64,000 nt of DNA, taken from assembly GCA_016712105.1 (NCBI GenBank), contig JADJRU010000051.1:1-64000 (forward strand), read 5' to 3'. Positions 38,441 to 49,237 of the stretch are shown one piece after another. How positions within the stretch are numbered: the first letter of the stretch is position 1; the number at the start of each line of letters is the position of its first letter. Made by a program: the position numbers and the translations under genes. This DNA comes from Ahniella sp. GTDB taxonomy: Bacteria > Pseudomonadota > Gammaproteobacteria > Xanthomonadales > Ahniellaceae. Below the pieces are notes generated by a model. The model did no database searches, was not told the origin of the DNA, and was given only the letters and a program-made list of their open reading frames with translations.

Positions 38441-40636
38441 TTAGGCGAGATCGAAGCGGTCGTTGTTCATGACCTTCGTCCAGGCGGCCACGAAGTCGGC
38501 GACGAACTTCGGATGTGAACCAGCCTCGGCATACACTTCCGAAATGGCACGCAACTGCGAGTTCGAACCGAACACGAGATCAGCCACCGTGCCCGTCCAT
38601 TTCACGGCACCCGACTTGCGATCGCGGCCTTCCAGAACATTGGCGTTGGCCGCGGAACGTGTCCATGCCGTGCTCATGTCGAGGAGGTTCACGAAGAAGT
38701 CGTTCGTGAGGGCTTCCGGACGCTGCGTGAACACACCATGCTGGGCCTTGCCGACGTTCGCATTGAGCGCACGCAGGCCGCCGACGAGCACCGTCATTTC
38801 CGGAGCGGACAAGTTCAACAGCTGGGCCTTGTCGATCAGGTATTCCGCCTGCGCGCCTTCGACGTGTGCCTTGGCATAGTTGCGGAATCCGTCGGCCTCG
38901 GGCTCGAGAACCGCGAACGAGTCAACGTCGGTCTGGTCCTGCGACGCATCGGTACGACCCGGTGCAAACGGCACCGTGGTGTCGATACCAGCCTTCTTCG
39001 CTGCGGCTTCGACCGCTGCGTTGCCGGCGAGCACGATCAGATCGGCCAGCGAGATCTTCTTGCCGCCGGTGGCGGAGGCATTGAAGTCTTTCTGGATCGA
39101 CTCGAGTGCGGCGAGCACCTTCGCCAACTGCGCTGGCTGATTGGCTTCCCAATCCTTCTGCGGAGCGAGGCGGATACGTGCGCCGTTGGCGCCACCACGC
39201 TTGTCACTGCCGCGGAACGACGAGGCAGAAGCCCATGCCGTCGAAACCAGTTCGGAAATCGACAGGCCCGAAGCGAGGACCTTGGCCTTCAGTGCAGCAG
39301 CGTCGGCGGCGTCCACGAGGGCATGATCGACGGCCGGAACCGGATCCTGCCAGATCAGCACTTCGCTCGGCACAAGCTTGCCGAGGTAGCGAGCGCGCGG
39401 GCCCATGTCACGATGCGTCAGCTTGAACCAGGCGCGTGCGAACGCGTCGGCGAATGCTGCCGGATCCTGATGGAACTTGCGCGATGCCTTCTCGAAGCCC
39501 GGATCAAAACGGAGCGACAGGTCGGCCGTGGTCATCATCGGCGGCTGCTTTCTCGACGGGTCGTGGGCGTCCGGAATCAGATGCTCCGGCTTGCAGTTCT
39601 TCGGTGTCCACTGATGGGCGCCGGTCGGGCTCTTCGTGAGTTCCCACTCGTAGCCGAACAGCATGTCGAAGTAACCGTTGTCCCAGGTCGTCGGGTTCGG
39701 CTTCCACGCGCCTTCGATGCCGCTGGTCGTGGTGTGCGCGCCCTTGCCGCTGCCGAACTTGTTGATCCAGCCAAAACCCTGATGCGCAAGGTCGGCGCCT
39801 TCCGGTTCCGGGCCGACATCACCTTCAGGACCAGCGCCATGCGCCTTGCCGAAGGTATGGCCGCCGGCAACCAGTGCCACGGTCTCTTCGTCGTTCATGG
39901 CCATGCGGCTGAACGTTTCGCGGACATCACGGCCAGAAGCGACCGGGTCAGGATTGCCGTTCGGACCCTGCGGGTTCACGTAGATCAGGCCCATCTGCAC
40001 GGCGCCGAGCGGGTTCGCGAGTTCGCGATCGCCGCTGTAACGCTTGTCGCCCAGCCAGGTGGTTTCCGGACCCCAGTAGATGTCTTCTTCAGGCGCCCAG
40101 ATATCGGCGCGGCCACCGGCAAAGCCGAAGGTCTTGAAGCCCATCGATTCCAGTGCGACGTTGCCGGTGAGAATCAACAGGTCGGCCCAGGAAATCTTGT
40201 TGCCGTATTTCTGCTTGATCGGCCACAACAGGCGACGGGCCTTGTCGAGGTTGCCGTTGTCCGGCCAGCTGTTCAGCGGGGCAAAACGCTGGTTGCCGGT
40301 GCCACCGCCGCCGCGACCATCGTGAATACGGTAGGTGCCGGCAGCGTGCCAGGTCAGCCGGATCATCAGGCCGCCGTAGTGGCCCCAGTCGGCCGGCCAC
40401 CAATCCTGCGAATCGGTCATCAGTGCCGTCAGGTCTTTGACCACCGCATCAAGGTCGAGGCTCTTGAAGGCTTCGGCATAGTTGAACGAGCCACCCTGCG
40501 GGTTCGACTCGGCAGAATGCTGGTGGAGGATCTTGAGGTTGAGCTGGTTGGGCCACCAGCCTGCGTTGCCGGTCGTGCCGGCGACGGCCGCTTTGGCGGC
40601 GTTGCCCGAAAACGGGCACTTGGATTCATTGGACAT
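38441..40636 (-). CDS. katG: Catalase-peroxidase KatG
   Basis: Haem enzyme with catalase and peroxidase activity against hydrogen peroxide, 731 residues as expected. Distal pocket Arg93, Trp96 and His97 in MIRLTWHAAGTYR; the crosslinked Tyr in GLIYVNPQGPNG and the Met in ETFSRMAMNDEE complete the Met-Tyr-Trp adduct; the proximal His is in VALVAGGHTFGKAHG. The N-terminus MSNESKCPFSG is typical. AAGGAG lies upstream of ATG 40636. Frame intact throughout. It shares a 309-nt upstream region with a divergent giant secreted-protein gene. Confidence 0.97.
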   Translation of the reverse strand: MSNESKCPFSGNAAKAAVAGTTGNAGWWPNQLNLKILHQHSAESNPQGGSFNYAEAFKSLDLDAVVKDLTALMTDSQDWWPADWGHYGGLMIRLTWHAAGTYRIHDGRGGGGTGNQRFAPLNSWPDNGNLDKARRLLWPIKQKYGNKISWADLLILTGNVALESMGFKTFGFAGGRADIWAPEEDIYWGPETTWLGDKRYSGDRELANPLGAVQMGLIYVNPQGPNGNPDPVASGRDVRETFSRMAMNDEETVALVAGGHTFGKAHGAGPEGDVGPEPEGADLAHQGFGWINKFGSGKGAHTTTSGIEGAWKPNPTTWDNGYFDMLFGYEWELTKSPTGAHQWTPKNCKPEHLIPDAHDPSRKQPPMMTTADLSLRFDPGFEKASRKFHQDPAAFADAFARAWFKLTHRDMGPRARYLGKLVPSEVLIWQDPVPAVDHALVDAADAAALKAKVLASGLSISELVSTAWASASSFRGSDKRGGANGARIRLAPQKDWEANQPAQLAKVLAALESIQKDFNASATGGKKISLADLIVLAGNAAVEAAAKKAGIDTTVPFAPGRTDASQDQTDVDSFAVLEPEADGFRNYAKAHVEGAQAEYLIDKAQLLNLSAPEMTVLVGGLRALNANVGKAQHGVFTQRPEALTNDFFVNLLDMSTAWTRSAANANVLEGRDRKSGAVKWTGTVADLVFGSNSQLRAISEVYAEAGSHPKFVADFVAAWTKVMNNDRFDLA

Positions 40637-40696
40637 GCTTCTCTCCTTGGGTCGAATGCACTGAACTACACGAAAGAGTTTGCGGTAATGCTACTC

Positions 40697-40743
40697 ATAG
40701 ATCAAATCGTTTGTTCCGATGGTTTCGATAGATCATGTTTATC
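40697..40743 (-). promoter_or_regulatory. Candidate regulator-binding region upstream of katG
   Basis: An AT-rich patch in a GC-rich region. On the katG strand it contains ATAAACATGATCTAT, one base from the OxyR core ATAG-N7-CTAT, and TGATCTAT occurs twice with 31 bp between (about three helical turns). OxyR control of katG is well known elsewhere; binding here is inference. Confidence 0.35.
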
Positions 40744-40945
40744 GATTGAGTGAGTTCCGCCATTCCTGGTGCCCGTCGCGAACGGGTTGGGGTCCCGTGG
40801 CAACGGCTTGCGTCCCATAACTTGGGGCGACGCGCCAAGGATCAAGCGCTGACGGATTGTCGTGCCAGACCGGGTTTGTGGGAGCATAGGGCCAATTGCG
40901 GCATGGTCCGTCCAAGTCATTTTCGAGTTCCCAAGGGGCTGTTTC

Positions 40946-43900
40946 ATGATCAATCGAGTGGATTGGCGCGGGCAGGTGCTCGCTTTGGGTTTGGCGCTGT
41001 TGGGATCGGCCTCGGTCGCTGGCGCGACGGGCAAGGATCCGGCCCCGGAAGTGAGTGCGCAGGACGCCATCGAGGTCATTGCGCCGATTGATGCCGAGCG
41101 AAAGAGCCGAATTGACCGAAAACTCCGGAAAGCGGCGCAACAACCCCCGCAGGGCTTTCCGGATCAGGCTGAAGAGTTTTATGTCAACAGCCGAACCGGG
41201 TCGATCATCACCCGCGGCGACAACGCTACGAGAACCACCCGTTCCATCGGGCCAGACATGTACTTCGACGCCCTGCGGCATATCCGCGCCATGCCGCGGA
41301 TTTCGAGTGATTCCGGTCGCGTCTCGCGGGCCGTGGGCATCAGCGAGCCGTTTGATCCCTTCGCAGCAACGCGCGGGGAATGCCTTGGGCGCCTGGTCGA
41401 ATCTGGGCCCTGCCAACCAGGGTGGTCGCACGCGCGCCTTGATCATCCATCCGACCAGTACCAGCATCATGTACGCCGGTGGCGTGGCGGGTGGAGTTTG
41501 GAAATCCACGGATGCGGGACTGACCTGGGCCACGAACACCGACCAGATGGCCAATCTTGCTGTCGTGGCGCTGGCGTTTGATCCCCTGGACGCGAATGTG
41601 ATCTACGCCGGAACCGGCGAAGGGTTCGGCAATATTGATGCCATCCGCGGTGCAGGCATCTTCAAGTCCATCGATGCCGGCGCCAGTTGGTCGCAGATTC
41701 CGGCAACGAACAACGCCAACTTCCACTTCACGATGAAGATCGTCGTGAGTCCGCGCAACACACAACGGATCTGGGCTGCAACGGGACAGGGCGTCTATCG
41801 TTCGGTCGACGGCGGCGCCAGTTTCAGCCAGGTGTTGAATGCAGCCGCTGTGGGCGGTTGCAACGATATGGCGATCCAGAAAATCGGTGGCAGCGGACGC
41901 GTGTTCGTGGCGTGTGGGCGAAGCACCTCGCAGGGCACGATCTACCGTGCAGACGATACCGACGTGAGCACATTGGCTTCCATCATGAGTCTGGCCGGGC
42001 AAGGGCGCAGTTCACTCGCCATCGCGCCATCGAATGAGGCCGTACTTTACGTGATGGCGTCACAACGCAGTGCCGTGGGCGGTCCTGGTCTATACGGACT
42101 TCATGGCATCTACCGATCGATCAACAATGGCGACAGTTTTACCACGCAGCGGCTCGGCACGAGCGCGTTTGGTGCTGTCACCGACAAGATTCAAAAACTG
42201 CTCCTGCGAACCCGATCATTGCACTGCTGACCGAATGCGGATCAGGCAGGTCGCAGCTATTCAACCAAGGCTGGTACGACAATGTCATCGCGGTCGATCC
42301 GGTCAACGAGAATCGCGTTCTGGCCGGTGGCATCGACTTGTGGCGTTCGGACAACGGTGGCGTCGACTGGGGAGTTGCCAGTTACTGGTGGTTCGGCAAG
42401 GCAGACCCGCAATATGCGCATGCCGACCAGCACGGCATCGTGTTCCCGCCCGACTACAACGGCACCACGAACCGGGTGATGTTCGTTGCCAATGACGGTG
42501 GTATCCAGCGAACGGCAGATGCCACGGCCAATGTCGGATCAACGATTGGTGCCCTTTGCGGCACGGAGGTTGCAGGCGCGGTTGCATGGAGTGATCGCAG
42601 CAATGGCATGGTGACGACTCAGTTCTACGACGGCGCCGTGTATCCGGATGGTTTGACCTATTTCGGCGGTCTGCAGGACAACGGTACTTTGCGCGGGTTT
42701 TCCGGCAATCTGAATTGGTCGATTCTGGCTGGCGGTGATGGCGGGTACGCCGCCGTCGACACCAATGCCGCGCCGACCAACGACGACGTCCTTTTCCTGG
42801 AAAACACCGGCAACTCGCTCAAGCGGTCGACCGATGGCGGCGTATCGTTCAGCGCTGCGAATACAGGCATCACGGGTTCAGGGTTCCTGTTCATTGCGCC
42901 GTTCACCATGGCGAACGTCAACAAGGACGAAATCTGGACCGGTGGTTTCGATATCTGGCGCAGTACCAATCAGGCTACGAGCTGGGCGCGCGCAACGGGC
43001 GTCACCAGTACCTGCGGTAGTGGTTCCATTTCGGCTATCGCGGTTCATCCGGCTGATGGCAATCGAGTGCTGGTCGGCATGTCGGACGGATGTTTCCACT
43101 ACAACTACAGTGCACTCACGGCCCCGGATACCGGATTCTGGCCCGGCACCGGTTCCATTCTGGCCGCAAACTACGTTTCCTGGATTGCCTGGCACCCGAC
43201 TGACCCCCTGATTGCCTATGCCACGATTTCTTCGTTTGGGGTCAACAACCTGTTCAAGTCGACGAACGGTGGTCAAACCTGGGCGGCCAGTGTTGGCGCA
43301 GGCGCCACGGCGTTGCCACAGATTCCGGCACTCACCGTCGCCGTCAATCCGAATTTCCCGGATCAGGTTTTTGTGGGAACGGATCTCGGTGTCTTCACGT
43401 CGATCGATGCCGGTGCAACCTGGTACGTCGAGAACACCGGCTTCGCGAAGACACCAGTCGAGTCAATGAAGTTCGATGCGGCAGGCAATAACCTGTTCGC
43501 GTTTACCCACGGTCGTGGCGCCTGGAAAACACGGGTCTGCAACAACTGCAACCTGTTCACGATCGGCGGCACGGTGAGTGGCCTGGCTGCAGGCAACGAT
43601 GTGGTCCTGCGCAACAATGGGCTCGACGATCTGACGGTTGCTGCGAACGGCTCGTTCACGTTCCCCGAGCCATTGCAGGATGGCAGCACGTTTGCCGTCA
43701 CCGTGCGTACACAACCGACGACGCCAGATCAGAACTGCACGGTTTCGAGTGGCAACGGCACGCTGGCCGGCGCCAACATCACGAACGTTGCCGTGTCCTG
43801 TGCTGCGACAACCTTTACGGTTGGCGGCACGGTGAGTGGCCTGGCTGCAGGCAACACCGTGACACTTCAGAACAACGCGGGCGACAACCTCGTGGTATCG

Positions 43901-46675
43901 GCCAATGGCAGCTTCACGTTTGCGACACCGGTCGCGAATGGCGGTGCTTATGCGGTGTCGGTGTTGACTCAACCAACCACGCCGAACCAAGTGTGTACGG
44001 CATCGGCGAACACTGGCACTGTGTCCGGCGCGAATGTCACCAGTGTCGTGGTGAGTTGTGTCACGACGACGTACACGATCGGCGGATCGGTCAGCGGCCT
44101 GGCTGCGGGCAATTCGGTGGTCCTGCGCAACAACGGCGGTGACGACGTGACGGTTGGGGCGAATGGCAACTTCACGTTTACGACGCCCGTTGCGGATGGT
44201 GGTGCGTATAACGTCAGCGTGTTCACGCAGCCGACGACGCCGAATCAGGTGTGTACGGCTTCGGCGAACACCGGCACTGTGTCCGGCGCGAACGTCACGA
44301 ATGTCGCGGTGAGTTGTGTCACGACGACGTACACGATCGGCGGCACGGTGTCGGGGCTCGCGGCAGGTAACTCCGTGGTTCTGCAAAACAATGGCGGTGA
44401 CAACCTGACGGTTGCGGCCAACGGCAGCTTCACGTTTGCGACCTCGGTGGTGGATGGTGGTGCGTATAACGTCAGCGTGTTGACGCAGCCGACCACACCG
44501 AATCAGGTGTGTACGGCTTCGGCGAACACTGGCACCGTGTCCGGCGCGAACGTCACGAACGTGGCGGTGTCTTGTGTCACGACGACCTACACGATCGGCG
44601 GCACGGTGTCGGGGCTCGCGGCCGGTAACTCCGTGGTGCTGCAAAACAATGGCGGTGACAACCTGACGGTTGCGGCGAATGGCAGCTTCACGTTTGCGAC
44701 CTCGGTGGTGGATGGTGGTGCGTATAACGTCAGCGTGTTGACGCAGCCGACGACGCCGAATCAGGTCTGTACTGCTTCGGCGAACACCGGCACTGTGTCG
44801 GGCGCGAACGTCACGAACGTTGCGGTGAGCTGTGTCACGACGACGTACACGATCGGCGGATCGGTCAGCGGCCTGGCTGCCGGTAATTCGGTGGTCCTGC
44901 GCAACAACAGCGGTGATGATCTGACGGTTCCGGCGAATGGCAACTTCACGTTTGCGACGCCCGTTGCCGATGGTGGAGCGTATTCCGTCAGCGTGTTCAC
45001 GCAGCCGACGACGCCGAATCAGGTGTGTACGGCTTCGGCGAACACTGGCAACGTGACCGGCGCGAATGTCACGAACGTCGCGGTGAGTTGTGTCACGACG
45101 ACGTACACGATCGGCGGAGCGGTCAGCGGCTTGGCTGCAGGCAATTCGGTGGTCCTGCGCAACAACGGCGGTGACGACCTGACGGTTGCGGCGAATGGCA
45201 ACTTCACGTTCGCGACGCCCGTCGCCGATGGTGGAGCGTATTCCGTCAGCGTGTTCACGCAGCCGACGATGCCGAATCAGGTGTGTACGGCTTCGGCGAA
45301 CACTGGCACTGTGTCGGGTGCGAACGTCACGAACGTTGCGGTGAGCTGTGTCACGACGACGTACACGATCGGCGGATCGGTCAGCGGCCTGGCTGCTGGC
45401 AATTCGGTGGTCCTGCGCAACAACGGCGGTGACGACCTGACGGTTCCGGCGAATGGCAACTTCACGTTTGCAACCTCGGTGGTGGATGGTGGTGCGTATA
45501 ACGTCAGCGTGTTGACCCAGCCGACCACACCGAATCAGGTGTGTACGGCTTCGGCGAACACTGGCAACGTGACCGGCGCGAATGTCACGAACGTCGCGGT
45601 GAGTTGTGTCACGACGACGTATACGATCGGCGGCACGGTGTCGGGGCTCGCGGCCGGTAACTCCGTGGTGCTGCAAAACAATGGCGGTGACAACCTGACG
45701 GTTGCGGCGAATGGCAGCTTCACGTTTGCGACCTCGGTGGTGGATGGTGGTGCGTATAACGTCAGCGTGTTGACGCAGCCGACCACACCGAATCAGGTGT
45801 GTACGGCTTCGGCGAACACTGGCACTGTGTCCGGCGCGAACGTCACCAGTGTCGTGGTGAGTTGTGTCGACGACGTACACGATCGGCGGATCGGTGTCGG
45901 GCTCGCGGCCGGTAACTCCGTGGTGCTGCAAAACAATGGCGGTGACAACCTGACGGTTGCGGCGAATGGCAGCTTCACGTTTGCGACCTCGGTGGTGGAT
46001 GGTGGTGCGTATAACGTCAGCGTGTTGACGCAGCCGACCACACCGAATCAGGTGTGTACGGCTTCGGCGAACACCGGCAATGTGTCCGGCTCGAACGTCA
46101 CGAATGTGGTGGTGAGCTGTGTCACGACGACCTACACGATCGGCGGCACGGTGTCGGGGCTCGCGGCAGGTAACTCCGTGGTGCTGCAGAACAATGGCGG
46201 TGACAACCTGACTGTCAGTAACAACGGTGGGTTCACGTTTGTTACCCCCCTGGCCGATGCTTCGTTCTTCTCCGTGACCGTCCTGACGCAGCCAACCACA
46301 CCGAACCAGACCTGTGCGGTTGCGGTCAGCAGCGGGCAGATCGTGGGAGCCAACATCACCGCAGTCACCGTGACCTGTACAACCAATACCTACACGGTCG
46401 GTGGCTCAATCAGCGGGCTCGCCGCGGGTGCGACCGTGACCTTGCAGAACAACGGAAGTGATCCGCTGGTAGTCAGTGCGAATGGTTCGTTCACCTTCAG
46501 CACGGCACTGGATGATGGCAGCAACTATCTTGTCTCGGTGGGTACTCAGCCGGATGCCGCATTCCAGCAGCAATGTTTGGTGACGAGCGGCGGCGGAACG
46601 CTGGCTGGCGCGAACAGCGCCACTGTGGTCGTGAGTTGTTTGCCGAATGGCATCTTCACCGACGGATTCGAATAG
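40946..46675 (+). CDS. Giant secreted protein: BNR/VPS10-like propeller, twelve 86-residue repeats, GFE tail (frameshifted)
   Basis: About 1910 residues when joined. Signal peptide LALGLALLGSASVAGA. Residues about 140-850 contain sialidase/VPS10-type repeats (GGVWKSTDAGLTWAT, GVYRSVDGGASFSQV, DLWRSDNGGVDWG, GVFTSIDAGATWYVE), forming one or two propellers. From 43555 come twelve Ig-like repeats of exactly 258 bp, each with TIGGTVSGLAAGN, LTVAANGSFTF and two Cys (NQVCTAS, VAVSC). It ends GIFTDGFE. Frames change near 41375 and 42195, and two compensating indels lie at about 45867-45900. AAGGGG precedes ATG 40946. Probably a surface or extracellular stalked protein. Confidence 0.85.
43555..46648 (+). 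repeat. Twelve in-gene tandem repeats of 258 bp
   Basis: Units start about every 258 bp. Units 3-10 are nearly identical at DNA level and alternate between two versions (RNNGGDDLTV..NGNFTF and QNNGGDNLTV..NGSFTF), while units 1, 2, 11 and 12 have diverged. That gradient points to recent expansion or gene conversion in the centre. Confidence 0.92.
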
Positions 46676-46689
46676 GGTGCGCCGACGAG

Positions 46690-46713
46690 TCCTCTCCGCA
46701 ATCGCGGGGAGGG
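46690..46713 (+). terminator. Hairpin after the giant repeat gene
   Basis: CCTCTCCGC-aatc-GCGGGGAGG, about 15 nt beyond the stop, with one mismatched pair and no T-run. Two further small hairpins, CTGTGGGAGTGCCCACAG at 46741 and CTGTGGGAGTTCCCACAG at 46806, follow. Confidence 0.4.
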
Positions 46714-46867
46714 CTTAGTGCTCCGAAATTGCCTTGTCCCCTGTGGGAGTGCCCACAGGTCTGGTTTGGCGGCAGGTTCCTGATGAAAACCAGCGATGCG
46801 CTCATCTGTGGGAGTTCCCACAGTTGCCTGATTGCAGCCAGATGCCACGGCCCTCCTCGATGTTCCG

Positions 46868-47940
46868 GTGGCTGTCAAACTATTTGTCGCTTTTTCGGTT
46901 ACGCGCCCTCCGCTCGTCATCCCCGCGCACGGCCTCACCAACCGTCATCCCCGCGCAAGCGGGGATCCACTAGTTGCGACCGGGTTTGGATCGTGTGGCA
47001 CCCGAGTGGTTTCCCGCTTTCGCGGGAATGACGGACTTTGTGTGTGGCACGAGCTTTCAGAGGCCCGTTGTCGCAGGCCCCTCCAATCGTCATCCCCGCG
47101 CACGGCCTCACCAACCGTCATCCCCGCGCACGGCCTCACCAACCGTCATCCCCGCGCAAGCGGGGATCCACTAGTTGCGACCCGGTTTGGGTCGTGTGGC
47201 ACCCGAGTGGTTTCCCGCTTTCGCGGGAATGACGGGCTCTTGGTGTGTGGCACGAGCTTTCAGAGGCCCGTTGTCGCAGGCCCCTCCAATCGTCATCCCC
47301 GCGCACGGCCTCACCAACCGTCATCCCCGCGCACGGCCTCACCAACCGTCATCCCCGCGCACGGCCTCACCAACCGTCATCCCCGCGCAAGCGAGATCCA
47401 CTAGTGCGACCCGGTTTGGATCGTGTGGCACCCGAGTGGTTTCCCGCTTTCGCGGGAATGACGGGCTCTTGGTGTGTGGCACGAGCTTTCAGAGGCCCGT
47501 TGTCGCAGGCCCCTCCAATCGTTATCCCCGCGCACGGCCTCACCAACCGTCATCCCCGCGCACGGCCTCACACCAACCGTCATCCCCGCGCAAGCGGGAG
47601 ATCCACTAGTTGCGAGCCGGTTTGGGTTGTGTAGCACCCGAGTGGTTTCCCGCTTTCGCGGGAATGACGGGCTCTTGGTGTGTGGCACGAGCTTTCAGAG
47701 GCCCGTTGTCGCAGGCCCCTCCAATCGTTATCCCCGCGCACGGCCTCACCAACCGTCATCCCCGCGCACGGCCTCACCAACCGTCATCCCCGCGCAAGCG
47801 GGGATCCACTAGTTGCGAGCCGGTTTGGGTTGTGTAGCACCCGAGTGGTTTCCCGCTTTCGCGGGAATGACGGACTTGGTGTGTGGCACGAGCGTTTGGA
47901 CGCCCGTTTTCGCCGGCCCCTCCGCTCGTCATCCCCGCCC
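46868..47940. repeat. Five-unit nested repeat with a variable 28-bp minisatellite
   Basis: Each of five units contains an imperfect inverted element of about 92 bp, starting CGTCATCCCCGCGCAAGCGG and ending TTTCGCGGGAATGACGG (46943, 47144, 47375, 47578, 47781), joined by a conserved spacer with GTGTGGCACGAGCTTTCAGA. In front of each element sits a 28-bp minisatellite (CGTCATCCCCGCGCACGGCC plus TCACCAAC) in 1, 2, 3, 2 and 2 copies. The minisatellite starts with the element's own first 14 bases. No gene is present in 46676-48063. A solo copy with the same left flank is at 59470. Confidence 0.92.
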
Positions 47941-48017
47941 ATCTGTTCGGGTAGGGTTGGAAAAACACTTCTCCCGCAGTTGATGGATGTCGCAGTCGCG
48001 GGTGTCGGCGACACCCA

Positions 48018-48043
48018 AAAAGACCGGGCAAGCCCGGTCTTTT
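48018..48043 (-). terminator. Rho-independent terminator of the aldolase gene
   Basis: AAAGACCGGGC-tt-GCCCGGTCTTT followed on the minus strand by TTTTT; it lies 21 nt beyond the aldolase stop. A-runs on the other side let it work in both directions. Confidence 0.85.
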
Positions 48044-48063
48044 TCAACGCGTTGAACTGGCGA

Positions 48064-49080
48064 TCAGCCAGCCAGGTCCAGCGACCAGCGACCCAACGCA
48101 GCCATGCCGTTTTCACGGGCACGCTGGGCGACGATCTTCTGCGCCTTCGCGACATTGCCGACGATGTCCTGCGACCAAAGCTTGAGCGCGGCGGTCTGCA
48201 TGGCACGGCCATACGAGAACGACAGCGGCCAAGGGTGCGGACCCATCTGGTTCATTTCGTTGAGGTGCGCCGTGGCGTCCTGATCGGACTGGCCGCCCGA
48301 CAGGAACACGATCCCCGGCAACGTGGCCGGCACGGTGGCGCGCAGGCAACGAACGGTGGCCATGGCGACGTCTTCGACGCTTGCCTTGTCCGGGCAGTCC
48401 TTGCCGTGGATGACCATGCTGGCTTTCAGGATGCTGCCTTCCAGCCACACGTTGTGTTCGTACATCGTCGCAAACAGCGAGCGCAGCACGGCTTCCGTCA
48501 CGTCGAAGCAGGTGTCGATGTCGTGGGTGCCGTCCATCAGTACTTCCGGCTCGACCATCGGCACGATGCCGGCTTCCTGGCACAGCGCCGCATAACGGGC
48601 GAGCGCATGGCAGTTGGCATCGATCGCGGTGGAGCTCGGCATGTCGTCGCCGATCGAGATCACCGCGCGCCACTTGGCGAACTTCGCGCCGAGGCGGGCG
48701 TATTCATTCAGGCGATCACGCAGGCCGTCGAGGCCTTCGGTGACCACTTCGCCCGGGAACCCGGCGAGCGGCTGCGGGCCCTTGTCGACCTTGATGCCGG
48801 GCAGGATGCCGTTGTCCATCATGATCTTCGTGAACGGCACGCCGGCCTTCGTCGACTGGCGGATCGTTTCGTCGTACAGGATGGCGCCGGAGATGTGATC
48901 CGACAGGTTCGGCGTGGTCAGCAGCAACTCGCGGTAGGCGCGACGGTTCTCTTCGGTGCAATCGATGCCGACGGCGTCGAAGCGCTTCTTGATGGTCGCG
49001 TTCGACTCGTCGATGGCGATGATGCCCTTGCCTTCGGCCACCATGGCGAGGGCGATTTCTTCCAGCTGTTCAATGCTCAT
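48064..49080 (-). CDS. Class I fructose-bisphosphate aldolase
   Basis: Interconverts fructose-1,6-bisphosphate with glyceraldehyde-3-phosphate and dihydroxyacetone phosphate. 338 residues, close to the roughly 340-360 of the metal-independent class I enzyme: GKGIIAIDESNATIKKRFD, GVPFTKIMMDNGILPGIKVDKG, the Schiff-base Lys in GSILKASMV, and IVFLSGGQSDQDAT. ATG 49080 (MSIEQLEEIA) is chosen; the frame extends upstream without a good start. It is divergent from the first ECF sigma gene, 157 nt apart. Confidence 0.94.
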   Translation of the reverse strand: MSIEQLEEIALAMVAEGKGIIAIDESNATIKKRFDAVGIDCTEENRRAYRELLLTTPNLSDHISGAILYDETIRQSTKAGVPFTKIMMDNGILPGIKVDKGPQPLAGFPGEVVTEGLDGLRDRLNEYARLGAKFAKWRAVISIGDDMPSSTAIDANCHALARYAALCQEAGIVPMVEPEVLMDGTHDIDTCFDVTEAVLRSLFATMYEHNVWLEGSILKASMVIHGKDCPDKASVEDVAMATVRCLRATVPATLPGIVFLSGGQSDQDATAHLNEMNQMGPHPWPLSFSYGRAMQTAALKLWSQDIVGNVAKAQKIVAQRARENGMAALGRWSLDLAG

Positions 49081-49237
49081 GCGGGACTCCGGATTCGGGG
49101 AAACGGGCCATTGTAGCAGCCGGCCGGCTTTCAGGCCTTGGCTTGCCAACCAGCTGACAGTAAGCAAGGATCAATACCCTGTCGATCGAGCCCCGATCAT
49201 CGGTGCCCGCCGACGCACTGCCCTGGTCCCGAATTTT

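Noticed and set aside
38738..40753. 671-codon open frame antisense to katG
   Set aside because: KatG motifs on the minus strand are decisive; the antisense product has no recognisable domain.
43463..45931. 822-codon open frame antisense to the 258-bp repeats
   Set aside because: It is an Arg/His-rich product of reading the repeats backwards; it repeats with the same 258-bp period and has no start signal.
46832..47837. Proteins rich in SPRTASPTVIPAHG-type repeats, or CRISPR, in the nested repeat
   Set aside because: These are translations of 28-bp direct repeats without unique spacers; no cas genes and no ribosome sites.
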